The position numbers and the translations under genes are program-made. The notes under the pieces were generated by a model that had not been told where the DNA came from, searched no databases, and worked only from the letters and a program-made list of their open reading frames with translations. Positions 25,878-35,070 of a DNA stretch of 64,000 nucleotides are shown here, piece by piece (the first letter of the stretch is position 1; every line of letters starts with the position of its first letter). The stretch comes from Bacteroidales bacterium (GTDB lineage Bacteria > Bacteroidota > Bacteroidia > Bacteroidales > UBA932), in NCBI GenBank assembly GCA_017415715.1, contig JAFQFD010000046.1:62001-126000 (forward strand), given 5' to 3'.

Positions 25878-27083
25878 ATGCTAAATCCTGCTATTGAACT
25901 TGAACAGCATCTGAGCCAGCAGATCTATGCGGCTCTGCATGGAGAACTTGTCGAGAAGATTCTTTCGCAATCTTCTTATAATCAGGGAGGCGAGAGCCTT
26001 CGCAGCGCTATGGAAGGCCATAGCTTCAAAGTGGAGAAGAGGCTCATGGGACATCTCTATGACCTTCTCTATGGAGTGAAGGAGAAGCTTGGCTTCAAGG
26101 ATGACGTTGATTTCTACATTACCGGAGATTCAACTGTAAATGCCTGGACTATCGCCGCGGCGAGAGAAGGGGAGCCGCATATCGTGAACATCAACTCCGC
26201 TCTTGTCAACCTCATGTCTGACGACGAACTCCGCTTCGTTGTAGGTCATGAACTGGGACATCTGATGAACAAGAATACCGAGATGCTCAGGCTTATCAGC
26301 TTTGTGTTCCCTCGCGGAACTGTACCTCCGCTTGTGCTTCAGTACAAGATCCGCCTCTGGGAACAGCTTTCAGAGCTTATCGCAGACCGCTTCGGCTATA
26401 TGGCAGTGGAAAGCCTTCCGGCATGCCTTTCTGCATTCTTCAAGATGACTTCCGGCCTTGATATCAACAAGATAGACATGCAGGTGGATGCATATCTCGA
26501 GGAAAATCTCAAGCATCTGGAATACTTCATCAACGACAAGGGACTCAGCCGTGACACACATCCGGTAAATCCTATCCGTGTGCAGTCTCTCAACCTCTAT
26601 GCTACATGTCAGAATGAGGAGGAGCTGGAGAAGAAGATGGAGGGCATCATCAGCGCTCTCTTCAAGCTCAGCAATGACGAGACTGATTACTTCCTCGGCT
26701 TCTTTGTCGCTACGGCAGGTCTGATTGCGATAAACATTGACGGAGAGGTGACAGAAAAGGAAATCGAAGCTGTGCTTAACAACCTGTCTTCATTCCATAT
26801 CTTCCCTCGTCATTTCCTCGACAATGTATGCAAGCAGAATGTAGAAGAAATCTTCTTCTCATCTATCCAGGAGGTCCTCAAGCGCGACCCGGGTCTGCGC
26901 GAGGGTATGTTCAACTACATCATTTCGCTCATTCTCTCTGACAGTTCGTTCAATCAGAAGGAACTGGATTTCATATATCAGATCGGAGGCGAATGCTTCG
27001 GATTCTCAGAAAAAGAAATCGCCGACAGGATGGCTGTGGCGATTCAGAAGAATTTCGTACCAAGCTACGAGGCTATCTGCTAA
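25878..27083 (+). CDS. M48-family metallopeptidase with C-terminal TerB-like domain
   Basis: A 401-residue protein without a signal peptide. The zinc site HELGH is at 124-128, the third ligand region (LSELIADRFGYMAVES) near 167. The C-terminal part (about 255-400) is helical and acidic (FVATAGLIAINIDGEVTEKEIEAVL, then ILSDSSFNQKELDFI), resembling TerB-type domains. Cytoplasmic M48 proteins of this build are uncharacterised, and substrates cannot be named. It converges on the S46 peptidase gene with a 13-base gap. Confidence 0.85.
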   Translation: MLNPAIELEQHLSQQIYAALHGELVEKILSQSSYNQGGESLRSAMEGHSFKVEKRLMGHLYDLLYGVKEKLGFKDDVDFYITGDSTVNAWTIAAAREGEPHIVNINSALVNLMSDDELRFVVGHELGHLMNKNTEMLRLISFVFPRGTVPPLVLQYKIRLWEQLSELIADRFGYMAVESLPACLSAFFKMTSGLDINKIDMQVDAYLEENLKHLEYFINDKGLSRDTHPVNPIRVQSLNLYATCQNEEELEKKMEGIISALFKLSNDETDYFLGFFVATAGLIAINIDGEVTEKEIEAVLNNLSSFHIFPRHFLDNVCKQNVEEIFFSSIQEVLKRDPGLREGMFNYIISLILSDSSFNQKELDFIYQIGGECFGFSEKEIADRMAVAIQKNFVPSYEAIC

Positions 27084-27096
27084 CGCTGTGTCGCGG

Positions 27097-29202
27097 TCAT
27101 CTGCCGACGAAAGTCATTTCGTCGAGCAGATGGCCCGCTCCAGCGAGCTTGTCGATTATGAACATCACATAGCGGATGTCCAGGGATATGTTTCTGCAGA
27201 TCTCCGGATCGAACACTATGTCGCTCATCGTGCCTTCCCATACTCTGTCGAAGTTGATGCCGATGAGGTTTCCGTCAGCATTTATCACCGGGCTTCCTGA
27301 GTTTCCTCCGGTCGTGTGGTTGGTGGCTATGAAGCATACCGGCACTTCTCCTGTGGCGTCTGTCCACTCTCCGAAATCCTTGGCTGCATATATCTCTCTG
27401 TAGCGCTGAGGAATGTTGTAGTCGAAGATTTCAGGATTGTCTTTTTCCATTATTCCCTTCATTGTAGACGAAGGCAGATAGTATGTGCCGTCGGCAGGGG
27501 AGTATCCCTTGATATGTCCGTATGCCACACGGAGTGTAAGGTTTGCGTCCGGATAGAATGCCTTAGGAACACGCTGTGTGCGGCAATAAACCATCTGTCC
27601 GCGCATATAGTCTCTGTAGGCCAGCTGCAGGTCCTGATTCAGCTGTCTTGTTATAGGGAGTATATCTTCGTTATACCATTTTGCATATTCATGGTAGAAT
27701 CGGTATGCCGGGTCACTTGTAACAGCCTCAAGGTCAGCCTCCACAGCCTTTGCAGGATCGGCAAACAAAGAAGATGTAAAAAGTTCTTCCGCCCATGCAT
27801 CTATGCTTCCATATGACGCGAGGCTTTCCTTGTAGTATTCCGGCTTAAACTCTGCAGGGACATTCTTCTCATATTCATTCATCACGGCGATGAAGCATTC
27901 CTTGTCAATAGGAAGGTAATAGTCTTTGTAGAATGCGTCCAGAGCCTCTTTTGCCAGTTTTTTGCCGTCCTCTTTCTCCAGAAGTCCGGCAACCTTGTAT
28001 GCTATGCCGGCAAGCTCCACAGTCCTTGCAGTTTCCGAATAATAGTCGGTCGCAAACTGATATGGCTCGAGGTCATGGTAAATCTGTGCTATCCTTTCGG
28101 TCACGCCGTCGAATTCTCCGTTTGCAGCCCACAAGGCGAAAGCCTTTTCGAACTCCTGCTTGTTCTGCACAGTCTTCATCTTCCTGATACCCTTCATCTC
28201 GCCCTGCCACTTCTTCCATGCATTCGCTACGTTTGCATTCTTTGACGAATACTGGATGCGTACCTTCTGACTCTGCTCCTGATGCTTGTTCATGACGTCC
28301 AGACGGAGAGTGCGGAGGCGGATCTTGTGAGGGTCTCCGACCTGTTCAATGTAGCGTATTCCCTCAGAATGAATGTATTCCTGAGTTCGGCCCGGGAAGC
28401 CGTATATGAATGTGAAATCGCCCTCCTGTACGCCTTCAAGGGATATCTTGAAGTATTTCTTCGGCTTATATGGGACATTGTCCTTTGAATATTCTGCAGG
28501 ATTGTTGTCCTTGTCGGCATAGATGCGGAACATCGAGAAGTCGCCTGTGTGACGAGGCCACATCCAGTTGTCTGTGTCGCCGCCGAACTTTCCGATTGAT
28601 GAAGGTGGAGCGCCTACGAGGCGCACGTCGTCATACTGCCTGTAGAGGAACAGGAAATACTGGTTTCCATAATACAATGCCTCTACTGTTGCCCTGAGGC
28701 CCTTGCCTTCCTTGGTCACCTCATCTATGAGTGCCTTTGAGTTATTCTTTACGATGCTGACTCTTTCGTCCTCGCTCATTCCCGGTTCATAACCCTTGAG
28801 GATAAGACCGGTCACATCCTCCATTCTCTCCAGGAAACTGACAGAGAGTCCGGGATTAGGGAGTTCCTCCTCACGGCTCATTGCCCAGAAGCCGTCTTTG
28901 AGGTAGTCATGCTCGACACTGCTGTGCTTCTGGATCTGTCCATATCCGCAGTGGTGGTTGGTCAGCAGCAGGCCTTCAGGAGAGATAAGTTCGCCTGTGC
29001 AGCCGCGTCCGAAAAGCACTACGGCATCTTTCAGCGAAGCCTGATTGACACTGTAGATGTCTTCTGCGCTGAGCTTGAAGCCCTTTTCCTGCATGTCACC
29101 GATGCGTTGCGCAATCAATGACGGCAGCCACATTCCTTCGTCAGCATACGCTGTCATACCTGCAAGAATGCTCAGCAGGATGATAGTGATTGTTTTCTTC
29201 AT
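27097..29202 (-). CDS. Dipeptidyl-peptidase, family S46 (DPP7/DPP11 type)
   Basis: A 701-residue exported peptidase (signal peptide about 1-20). The catalytic triad regions are evident: TNHHCGYGQ (His), GDTDNWMWPRHTGDFSMF (Asp) and TGGNSGSPV (Ser). The S1-specificity segment reads GINFDRVWEG. In studied S46 enzymes an Arg at this point goes with Asp/Glu preference (DPP11) and a Gly with hydrophobic preference (DPP7), so this copy is probably the acidic type. It releases dipeptides from peptide N-termini in the periplasm. Its start overlaps the glycosylase stop by 4 bases (ATGA). Confidence 0.93.
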   Translation of the reverse strand: MKKTITIILLSILAGMTAYADEGMWLPSLIAQRIGDMQEKGFKLSAEDIYSVNQASLKDAVVLFGRGCTGELISPEGLLLTNHHCGYGQIQKHSSVEHDYLKDGFWAMSREEELPNPGLSVSFLERMEDVTGLILKGYEPGMSEDERVSIVKNNSKALIDEVTKEGKGLRATVEALYYGNQYFLFLYRQYDDVRLVGAPPSSIGKFGGDTDNWMWPRHTGDFSMFRIYADKDNNPAEYSKDNVPYKPKKYFKISLEGVQEGDFTFIYGFPGRTQEYIHSEGIRYIEQVGDPHKIRLRTLRLDVMNKHQEQSQKVRIQYSSKNANVANAWKKWQGEMKGIRKMKTVQNKQEFEKAFALWAANGEFDGVTERIAQIYHDLEPYQFATDYYSETARTVELAGIAYKVAGLLEKEDGKKLAKEALDAFYKDYYLPIDKECFIAVMNEYEKNVPAEFKPEYYKESLASYGSIDAWAEELFTSSLFADPAKAVEADLEAVTSDPAYRFYHEYAKWYNEDILPITRQLNQDLQLAYRDYMRGQMVYCRTQRVPKAFYPDANLTLRVAYGHIKGYSPADGTYYLPSSTMKGIMEKDNPEIFDYNIPQRYREIYAAKDFGEWTDATGEVPVCFIATNHTTGGNSGSPVINADGNLIGINFDRVWEGTMSDIVFDPEICRNISLDIRYVMFIIDKLAGAGHLLDEMTFVGR

Positions 29203-29807
29203 AATATGTTTTCCTTTTCGTACATTTTTCGGTAGAACTCCGCCTTCTTCTCCAAGGCGAGCGGATACGCTCTTGATGATGAGGGCATCCTCCAGAATCT
29301 TAAAGTCCTTTCTCCTGCCTTCAGCTCAGTGCATTCTCCGACAGCTGGAATTGCACATCCGAAAGTCTCTGCTATTACTTCCGTGGCCTTCTGGCCTGTG
29401 GTAACCAGGGCCTGGCATTCCGGAATCTGTGTCAGCAGACCATGAAGGTCGGTCGGAGTCACGACTTCAAGGAACTTGTCTGATGCATTGTCCTTCAGTC
29501 TGCGGACCTGGCTTGCGGTGTCGAACATGGCGATTCCTTTCATGGCGGCAAAGCCGGCACAGCGGTCCCGGTCAAACTTCTTGATCTTCACTCCATTGGC
29601 GTCTACGGCCACGAAATGCTCCTTGTCATTGAAGAATATGAATCCGAAGATCCTCCACATGTCGTTTATCCAGTTGGGGTAGAAGAAATTCATGGACCAA
29701 CGCTCCTGTTTCGGAGGAAAGCTGCCGAGCATGAGTATGCGCGCCCCTTCCGGAAGGAAAGGGGAGAGCGGATGGCTCTCTATCGGAGGTAGGACATCTT
29801 TTGGCAT
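29199..29807 (-). CDS. Uracil-DNA glycosylase superfamily protein
   Basis: About 202 residues from the ATG at 29807. ILMLGSFPPKQERWSMNFFYPNW resembles the GxxPG/S-type active-site loop of the MUG/TDG-like branch of uracil-DNA glycosylases. The C-terminal FWRMPSSSRAYPLALEKKAEFY matches the distal loop (P-S-x-S). It would remove uracil or a damaged base from DNA. The 3' end overlaps the S46 peptidase start by 4 bases, an operon of unrelated functions. Confidence 0.8.
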   Translation of the reverse strand: MPKDVLPPIESHPLSPFLPEGARILMLGSFPPKQERWSMNFFYPNWINDMWRIFGFIFFNDKEHFVAVDANGVKIKKFDRDRCAGFAAMKGIAMFDTASQVRRLKDNASDKFLEVVTPTDLHGLLTQIPECQALVTTGQKATEVIAETFGCAIPAVGECTELKAGERTLRFWRMPSSSRAYPLALEKKAEFYRKMYEKENIL

Positions 29808-29814
29808 ATCATTA

Positions 29815-29822
29815 CAAAGATA
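29815..29822 (-). promoter_or_regulatory. -7 promoter box for the glycosylase-S46 operon
   Basis: Reads TATCTTTG on the minus strand, 8 bases upstream of the ATG at 29807, so the leader would be very short. Confidence 0.6.
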
Positions 29823-29844
29823 GTCAAAATGTCCACAAATGCAA

Positions 29845-29874
29845 TCCGCCTGTCGAATCACTTCGACAGGCGGA
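29845..29874 (-). terminator. Strong hairpin after the PspC operon
   Basis: TCCGCCTGTCGAA (29845-29857) pairs perfectly with 29862-29874 (13 bp) around a 4-nt TCAC loop. It lies 96 bases after the stop of the last PspC-operon gene, and just upstream of the glycosylase promoter, so it insulates the two units. Its CCGCCTGT/ACAGGCGG base is shared with the stem at 39122. Confidence 0.65.
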
Positions 29875-29969
29875 CACAGTGTAAGTTCAATATTTATGTC
29901 TAACTAACTAAGAAGTCACTTCTTTAGACGCATAATGTGTGCCAAATGCTACAATTTATTTGAAAATAT

Positions 29970-30986
29970 TTAAATTGTTATCGTCGGCAGGAAGTCTGCG
30001 GTCATTTTGAGGGCCCATGCTGCGATTGCAAGAAGGCAGAATATCCATGCTATGAAAAGTACGAGTCCCGGTTTCCATCTCGGAGCCTTCAGGTCGAAGG
30101 TCAGCATGATGCCGTTGTATACGAACCATACTCCCATGATTATCATCATCGATATTGTCAGCCACCAGAACGTGGAGTCTGTGAGTATGTCTGCTGCCAG
30201 CTGGTCTTCGAAATCGGGAAGTCCCCACTCGAGCATATGGGATTCGTACAGATTCTCCATCAATGTCGGAACAGACGGGGTGATTATGCTGCCAAGAAGG
30301 ATTCCAGAACCGATGACGAGCATCAGCAAGCCGAGGAACACGCCTCCTGCACGCTTGAATGTCTGTCCTGCAGGAGATGCAGCCGCTTCGCTCACTTCTC
30401 TTCCCAGGTCGAAGTCCTTGTCCTTCCAGCCTGACAGGTTCATAGGCTTGCCTTTCATCTCGCATTTCTGCTCCACTGTCCTTGCTGCAGGCATGGCTAT
30501 CCATAGACAGATGTATGCAATTATCGAAATGCAGAATAATCCGTCATCGGCAAATCCTATGAAGAAAAGGATCAGGAAGATTATCCTGAAGAGTACTTTG
30601 TCCAGACCAAAATAACTTCCCAGTCCGGAGCAGACTCCTCCAAGGACTCTCTCGTCGATGTTTCTATATAATTTCTTCTTCCTTGCCACGGTTCTTCCCG
30701 GCTGCGTCGGCTGTGCGTCAGCCTCTTCCTGTGCGAGGGTTGCCGGATCTCCGATCTGCTGCTTCACCGCATCTATCATGTCGAGACTCACTACAATGCC
30801 GCCCTTGCACTTCTCGCTCAGAAGCTCCGCAATGCGTTCCTCTATGTCTGAAGCGATCTCCTCTGCGTTGTCATCTTCGGCAAAGATGCCCCTGATGTCC
30901 TTCAGATATCTGTCAAGGACTGCATATGCATCTTCTTCAATAGTGAATGAATATCCGGCCAGGCTTATGTTTTCAGTTTTTTTCAT
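29970..30986 (-). CDS. PspC domain protein, long form
   Basis: A 338-residue membrane protein. An N-terminal cytoplasmic part (1-100) begins with SLAGYSFTIEEDAYAVLDRYL, followed by a PspC domain (about 105-165: RNIDERVLGGVCSGLGSYFG then paired helices). Three more hydrophobic segments lie at about 210-230, 270-290 and 310-330. PspC domains sense membrane stress in the phage-shock response. The N-terminal module is also present in the partner at 31347. It is third in a PspC-PadR-PspC operon. Confidence 0.88.
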   Translation of the reverse strand: MKKTENISLAGYSFTIEEDAYAVLDRYLKDIRGIFAEDDNAEEIASDIEERIAELLSEKCKGGIVVSLDMIDAVKQQIGDPATLAQEEADAQPTQPGRTVARKKKLYRNIDERVLGGVCSGLGSYFGLDKVLFRIIFLILFFIGFADDGLFCISIIAYICLWIAMPAARTVEQKCEMKGKPMNLSGWKDKDFDLGREVSEAAASPAGQTFKRAGGVFLGLLMLVIGSGILLGSIITPSVPTLMENLYESHMLEWGLPDFEDQLAADILTDSTFWWLTISMMIIMGVWFVYNGIMLTFDLKAPRWKPGLVLFIAWIFCLLAIAAWALKMTADFLPTITI

Positions 30987-30996
30987 ATGGCGATAT

Positions 30997-31344
30997 CTAT
31001 CTGTAAGTTACCTTTCTTATGCTCTCGATGGCCGATGACAGTTCTTCCCAGGCTGCGTCGAGTCCGGCCAGCTGCTGCCTGCCCAACTCTGTGATCATGT
31101 AGTATTTCCTTGGCGGGCCCTGGGTCGATTCTTCCCATCTGTAGTTGAGAAGTCCGAGCTTCTTCAGGCGGATGAGCAGGGGATATGTAGTGCCTTCCGC
31201 CACTATTATGTTGACATCCTTCAGCTTCTGGATGATTGACGAAGCGTATTCGTCGCCGGAAGCGAGGATCAGCAGAATGCTGTATTCAAGCACTCCGCGA
31301 CGCATCTGCGTCTTGTTGTTCTCAATGATTCCGGTATTATCCAT
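30997..31344 (-). CDS. PadR-family transcriptional regulator
   Basis: A 115-residue winged-helix protein with the PadR pattern: MRRGVLEYSILLILASGDEY, AEGTTYPLLIRLKKLGLLNY (recognition helix and wing) and GPPRKYYMITELGRQQL. It probably represses its own operon. It sits between two PspC genes with gaps of 2 and 10 bases. Confidence 0.93.
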   Translation of the reverse strand: MDNTGIIENNKTQMRRGVLEYSILLILASGDEYASSIIQKLKDVNIIVAEGTTYPLLIRLKKLGLLNYRWEESTQGPPRKYYMITELGRQQLAGLDAAWEELSSAIESIRKVTYR

Positions 31345-31346
31345 GA

Positions 31347-31898
31347 TTACTGGTTTGTTGTGAATCTTCTTATGTTCTCTGCTGTCGGAGGAAGGCCTCT
31401 GAGCTCACATTTCTCGACTGCTGTCCTTGTTTCAGGGGCAACAACCCAGAAGATGATGTAAGCCCAGAATCCTGCTGTGCCGCAGATCAGAGCCACAAGG
31501 AATATTATCCTCACGAACACTACGTCGATTCCGAGGTAAAGTGCCAGCCCGGAGCATACTCCGGCAATTTTCTTGTCTTCCGAGTCGCGGAAGAATTTTC
31601 TTGGTGCGTTCATGTTATCTTCGTTATTTGTTTCACTTCCATCATTATATCCTTCCGGATATCCTATCTGCGCGATGATCTCTTCGACAATCTTCAGGTT
31701 CACCACTTCACGTGAGACGAGCTTCTGCTTCATAAGGTCCGCTATGCGACTCTCGAGTTCTTCCATGACGTCGTCGCCTCCGGCGCTGTCATTCATGGCT
31801 GTCCTGAACCTGTCAAGATAGTTGTCAAGCGCGATATATGCATCCTCATCTATGATGAAGCTGCATCCTCCAATGGCTACATTTACTGTTTTCTTCAT
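31347..31898 (-). CDS. PspC domain protein, short form
   Basis: A 183-residue protein with the same N-terminal module as the protein at 29970 (GGCSFIIDEDAYIALDNYLD) and a PspC domain (about 105-160: DSEDKKIAGVCSGLALYLGI, then two membrane helices). It ends in a soluble tail without the extra helices of the long form. First gene of the PspC-PadR-PspC unit, behind a TATCTTTG box. The proteins may be membrane-bound partners of the PadR regulator. Confidence 0.88.
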   Translation of the reverse strand: MKKTVNVAIGGCSFIIDEDAYIALDNYLDRFRTAMNDSAGGDDVMEELESRIADLMKQKLVSREVVNLKIVEEIIAQIGYPEGYNDGSETNNEDNMNAPRKFFRDSEDKKIAGVCSGLALYLGIDVVFVRIIFLVALICGTAGFWAYIIFWVVAPETRTAVEKCELRGLPPTAENIRRFTTNQ

Positions 31899-31941
31899 AT
31901 CTTAAATCCGTTTTAGAGTGTCTTCTGCATGAATTGTACCG

Positions 31942-31949
31942 CAAAGATA
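31942..31949 (-). promoter_or_regulatory. -7 promoter box for the PspC-PadR-PspC operon
   Basis: Reads TATCTTTG on the minus strand, 43 bases before the ATG at 31898. Confidence 0.6.
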
Positions 31950-31992
31950 TATAAATTTTTAAATACCTTGCAACACAAAGTACTGAAAATTT

Positions 31993-32023
31993 AAAAAAAC
32001 ATGCACCTTCACGACCCTGAAGG
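31993..32023 (-). terminator. Rho-independent terminator of the TauE gene
   Basis: On the minus strand CCTTCA pairs with TGAAGG around a 6-nt loop (32006-32023), then TGCATG and seven Ts (31999-31993). It starts 13 bases after the stop at 32036. Confidence 0.7.
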
Positions 32024-32035
32024 GGAGTGTGGGGG

Positions 32036-32767
32036 CTAAAGTGCTGTAATGAAGATGATCACGCCGCTGATGCAGATGTATGTATATACAAGGTATGGGA
32101 AGATCTTGCCCGGTATCCTTTTGAATGTCCATTCGCCGAGCAGCAGTCCGAGGGCCAGGCCGCCGAGGCCGATGGCGTATCCCTTGCCGACATCGGCGGT
32201 GACAAAGCCGTTGCAGGCGCGTACTATGGTCATCATCGCGTTCCCGATGCAGAAATACATCTGTGTCATTGCCATATAGCATTCCTTTGTTGGCTCTGAC
32301 GATATGAAATACAGCACCGCGGGCGGTCCTTGCATGCCGAAGAAACCTCCCATGATGCCGCTCAATGTGCCGGCTGCCGCCTGCCAGGGAACTGTAGTGC
32401 CGATCTTGATCTTCTTGTTGAAGAAGGCGAAGTAGAGGCCTGTGATTATCAGTACGATTCCCAGAATCCTTCGCAGTGAGTTGTCGTGGATTCTCGCAAG
32501 GAAGCATATGGAAACAGCCGATATGATTATGAATGTCACAAGAATAGGTAAGAGTCTGTTCCAGGTGACTTGCTTGCGTAGTCTGAATGCAATGACTGAG
32601 GATGTCGTCAGGGCCAGAAGGCCTGAAAGGGCGGTCGCCTCTGCGTACGACGGCATTATGAACGGAAGTAATGTCATTATGAATATGCCGAATCCGAATC
32701 CGGTCGTTCTCTGAACGAAACTCGCTCCTGTAGCCAGCAGAAATATGTATAAAGTGGTAATTTCCAT
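32036..32767 (-). CDS. TauE/SafE-family membrane exporter
   Basis: A 243-residue protein with about eight hydrophobic segments and the repeated glycine-rich motif of the family (TGFGFGIFIM near 23; GGFFGMQGPPAVLYF near 145). Members export sulfite, sulfonates or other small anions; the substrate here is unknown. It is divergent from the GH3 lipoprotein gene. Confidence 0.85.
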   Translation of the reverse strand: MEITTLYIFLLATGASFVQRTTGFGFGIFIMTLLPFIMPSYAEATALSGLLALTTSSVIAFRLRKQVTWNRLLPILVTFIIISAVSICFLARIHDNSLRRILGIVLIITGLYFAFFNKKIKIGTTVPWQAAAGTLSGIMGGFFGMQGPPAVLYFISSEPTKECYMAMTQMYFCIGNAMMTIVRACNGFVTADVGKGYAIGLGGLALGLLLGEWTFKRIPGKIFPYLVYTYICISGVIIFITAL

Positions 32768-32809
32768 CCTTCTTTTGCAATCGGGCAGCGAATTTAATGA
32801 ATTTTATGC

Positions 32810-32817
32810 TAACTTTG
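32810..32817 (+). promoter_or_regulatory. -7 promoter box for the GH3 gene
   Basis: TAACTTTG, 16 bases before the ATG at 32834. Confidence 0.6.
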
Positions 32818-32833
32818 GAAAAAATGACCACAT

Positions 32834-35047
32834 ATGAAAAAACTCCTCTTCGCCACAACGGCACTCGTTCTGTGCCTGTCAGCTGTATCTTGCGCTGACA
32901 AGCATCCTTACCAGGACTCGTCTCTTGATGCTCAGACCAGAGCGGAAGACCTTATCGGCAGACTCTCTCTCGAGCAGAAGGTGTCCCTGATCAACTATGA
33001 AAGCCCTGCAATCCCTGAACTTGGAATCGAGCAGTATAACTGGTGGAATGAAGCTCTTCATGGCTCTGCCCGCAATGGACTTGCTACGGTATTTCCGCAG
33101 GCCATAGGCATGGCGGCCAGCTGGAACGATGCCCTTCTCCAGGAAGTGTTCGACGTGGCTTCCACAGAGCAGCGCATCAAGTATAACATCGCACGTGCCG
33201 GTGACGGAGTAACAAGATATAACGGTCTGACCGTATGGACACCTAATATCAATATATTCAGAGACCCGAGATGGGGACGCGGCCAGGAGACATATGGTGA
33301 AGATCCATATCTGACCACTGTCATGGGCCGTGCCGTGGTGAACGGACTTCAGGGTCCTGAGGCGGATTACTATAAGCTTCATGCATGCCTGAAGCACTTT
33401 GCAATCCATAGCGGTCCTGAGTATGAACGCCATGTCTTTGATGTGGCGGAAATGTCATGGAGAGACCTTTCGGAGACTTATCTCTATGCTTTCGAAAGAC
33501 TTGTGAAAACCACTGATGTAAAGGAGGTCATGTGTGCGTACAATGCCTATGAAGGCAAGCCTTGCTGCGGCAGTGACAAGCTTCTGATCCAGATCCTTCG
33601 CAACCAGTGGGGATATGACGGACTTGTAGTGACCGACTGCTGGGCTGTGCGCGATTTCCATACAGAAGGCTGCCATAACCTTTATCCGAACGATCCTGCC
33701 TCCGCTTCTGCGCTTTCAGTCCGCAGTGGCGCCGATCTCGAGTGCGGAAACTCATTCCCGGCCCTTGTCGAGGCGGTTCAGAACGGCATACTCCCGGAAG
33801 AGGAGATCGACCGCGCGCTCCTGCGCGTCCTCAAGGCAAGATTCGAGCTTGGCGAGATGGATCCGCAGAGGAAGGTTTCATGGTCAAGGATTCCTGAGAA
33901 GCTTCTTGCATGCGACAAGCATCACGAGCTGGCGCTCAAGATGGCTCGTGAGACCATGACCCTGCTTCAGAACAATGGTTCTGTGCTTCCGCTTGCCAAG
34001 AATGCACGTTATGCCGTTGTCGGCCCTAATGCGGCTGATTCACTCGTGATGTGGGGTAATTATAACGGCACTCCACGCAAGACGACTACTGTCCTTGAAG
34101 GTGTCATTGCCAAGGTGGGAGCGGAAAATGTCGTATATGCGAAGGGGTGCGAGATTGCATCAATGATGACGGATGATGGCAAATACAGCGAAACCGAAGG
34201 CAATTATCATGACGAGTCAGTGAAGGCTGCGGCCGAAGGCGCAGCAGCGGGCGGGTTCGATGCCGGAATGTTTGCCGATGTCGATGCCATCATATATGTA
34301 GGAGGCCTTTCTCCAAAGCTCGAGGGTGAGGAGATGAAGGTGGACTATAAGGGATTCAAAGGTGGAGACAGGACATCTATCGAGCTCCCTGAGACTCAGC
34401 GCGAATATATTTCACGTCTTGCATCCCTCGGCAAGCCGGTGATCTTCGTTCACCTTTCCGGATCGGCTGTGGCCATTGCTCCAGAAGTCCTTAACTGTGA
34501 TGCCATCCTCCAGGGATGGTATGGCGGACAGGCTGGCGGCGAGGCTGTGGCAGATGTTCTCTTCGGTGACTATAATCCTGCAGGAAGGCTTCCTGTGACA
34601 TTCTATGCATCAGACGCTGATCTTCCTGATTTCGGTGATTATGACATGCCGGGACATACATATCGTTACTTCGAAGGCACTCCGCTCTTCCCGTTCGGAC
34701 ACGGTCTGAGCTACAGTACGTTCGAATATGGAGAGGCTGTCCTCGAAGACGGAATCCTCAGGATACCGGTTTCAAATGTCAGTGCTGTTGACGGTGACGA
34801 GGTCGTGCAGGTGTATGTCAAGGCTGTCGCTGATACTGAAGGCCCTGCAAAGAGCCTCAGAGGCTTCCGCAGAGTCCACATCAAGGCAGGCGAGTCTGTA
34901 GTGGTGGAGATACCTATGGGTGCGGAAGACATCGACCTCTTCAACCCTGAGACCGGAAAGATGGAAGGTGCTCCGGGCGAGTATGTTGCATATTATGGAG
35001 GTACTTCTGCTGAAGATGGCCTTAATGTTCTGAAATTTAATATTTAA
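32834..35047 (+). CDS. Glycoside hydrolase family 3 lipoprotein (beta-xylosidase/glucosidase-like)
   Basis: A 737-residue lipoprotein (lipobox ending at Cys20, SAVSC). The N-terminal barrel has the GH3 motifs RWGRGQETYGEDPYL, CLKHFAIHSG (the KHF-x(5) catalytic-pocket segment) and VVTDCWAV with the probable nucleophile Asp268. The second domain (about 370-580) and a C-terminal fibronectin III-like domain (about 635-735) complete the standard three-part layout. NWWNEALHG near residue 69 is typical of the beta-xylosidase/alpha-arabinofuranosidase branch. It trims plant oligosaccharides in the periplasm or on the cell surface. Confidence 0.93.
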   Translation: MKKLLFATTALVLCLSAVSCADKHPYQDSSLDAQTRAEDLIGRLSLEQKVSLINYESPAIPELGIEQYNWWNEALHGSARNGLATVFPQAIGMAASWNDALLQEVFDVASTEQRIKYNIARAGDGVTRYNGLTVWTPNINIFRDPRWGRGQETYGEDPYLTTVMGRAVVNGLQGPEADYYKLHACLKHFAIHSGPEYERHVFDVAEMSWRDLSETYLYAFERLVKTTDVKEVMCAYNAYEGKPCCGSDKLLIQILRNQWGYDGLVVTDCWAVRDFHTEGCHNLYPNDPASASALSVRSGADLECGNSFPALVEAVQNGILPEEEIDRALLRVLKARFELGEMDPQRKVSWSRIPEKLLACDKHHELALKMARETMTLLQNNGSVLPLAKNARYAVVGPNAADSLVMWGNYNGTPRKTTTVLEGVIAKVGAENVVYAKGCEIASMMTDDGKYSETEGNYHDESVKAAAEGAAAGGFDAGMFADVDAIIYVGGLSPKLEGEEMKVDYKGFKGGDRTSIELPETQREYISRLASLGKPVIFVHLSGSAVAIAPEVLNCDAILQGWYGGQAGGEAVADVLFGDYNPAGRLPVTFYASDADLPDFGDYDMPGHTYRYFEGTPLFPFGHGLSYSTFEYGEAVLEDGILRIPVSNVSAVDGDEVVQVYVKAVADTEGPAKSLRGFRRVHIKAGESVVVEIPMGAEDIDLFNPETGKMEGAPGEYVAYYGGTSAEDGLNVLKFNI

Positions 35048-35070
35048 AATTGATACTAAAATCCTGACCG

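Noticed and set aside
31959-32864. A 301-codon minus-strand frame across the TauE gene
   Set aside because: It overlaps the whole TauE frame, is His/Arg-rich and has no membrane or family pattern. A frame shadow.
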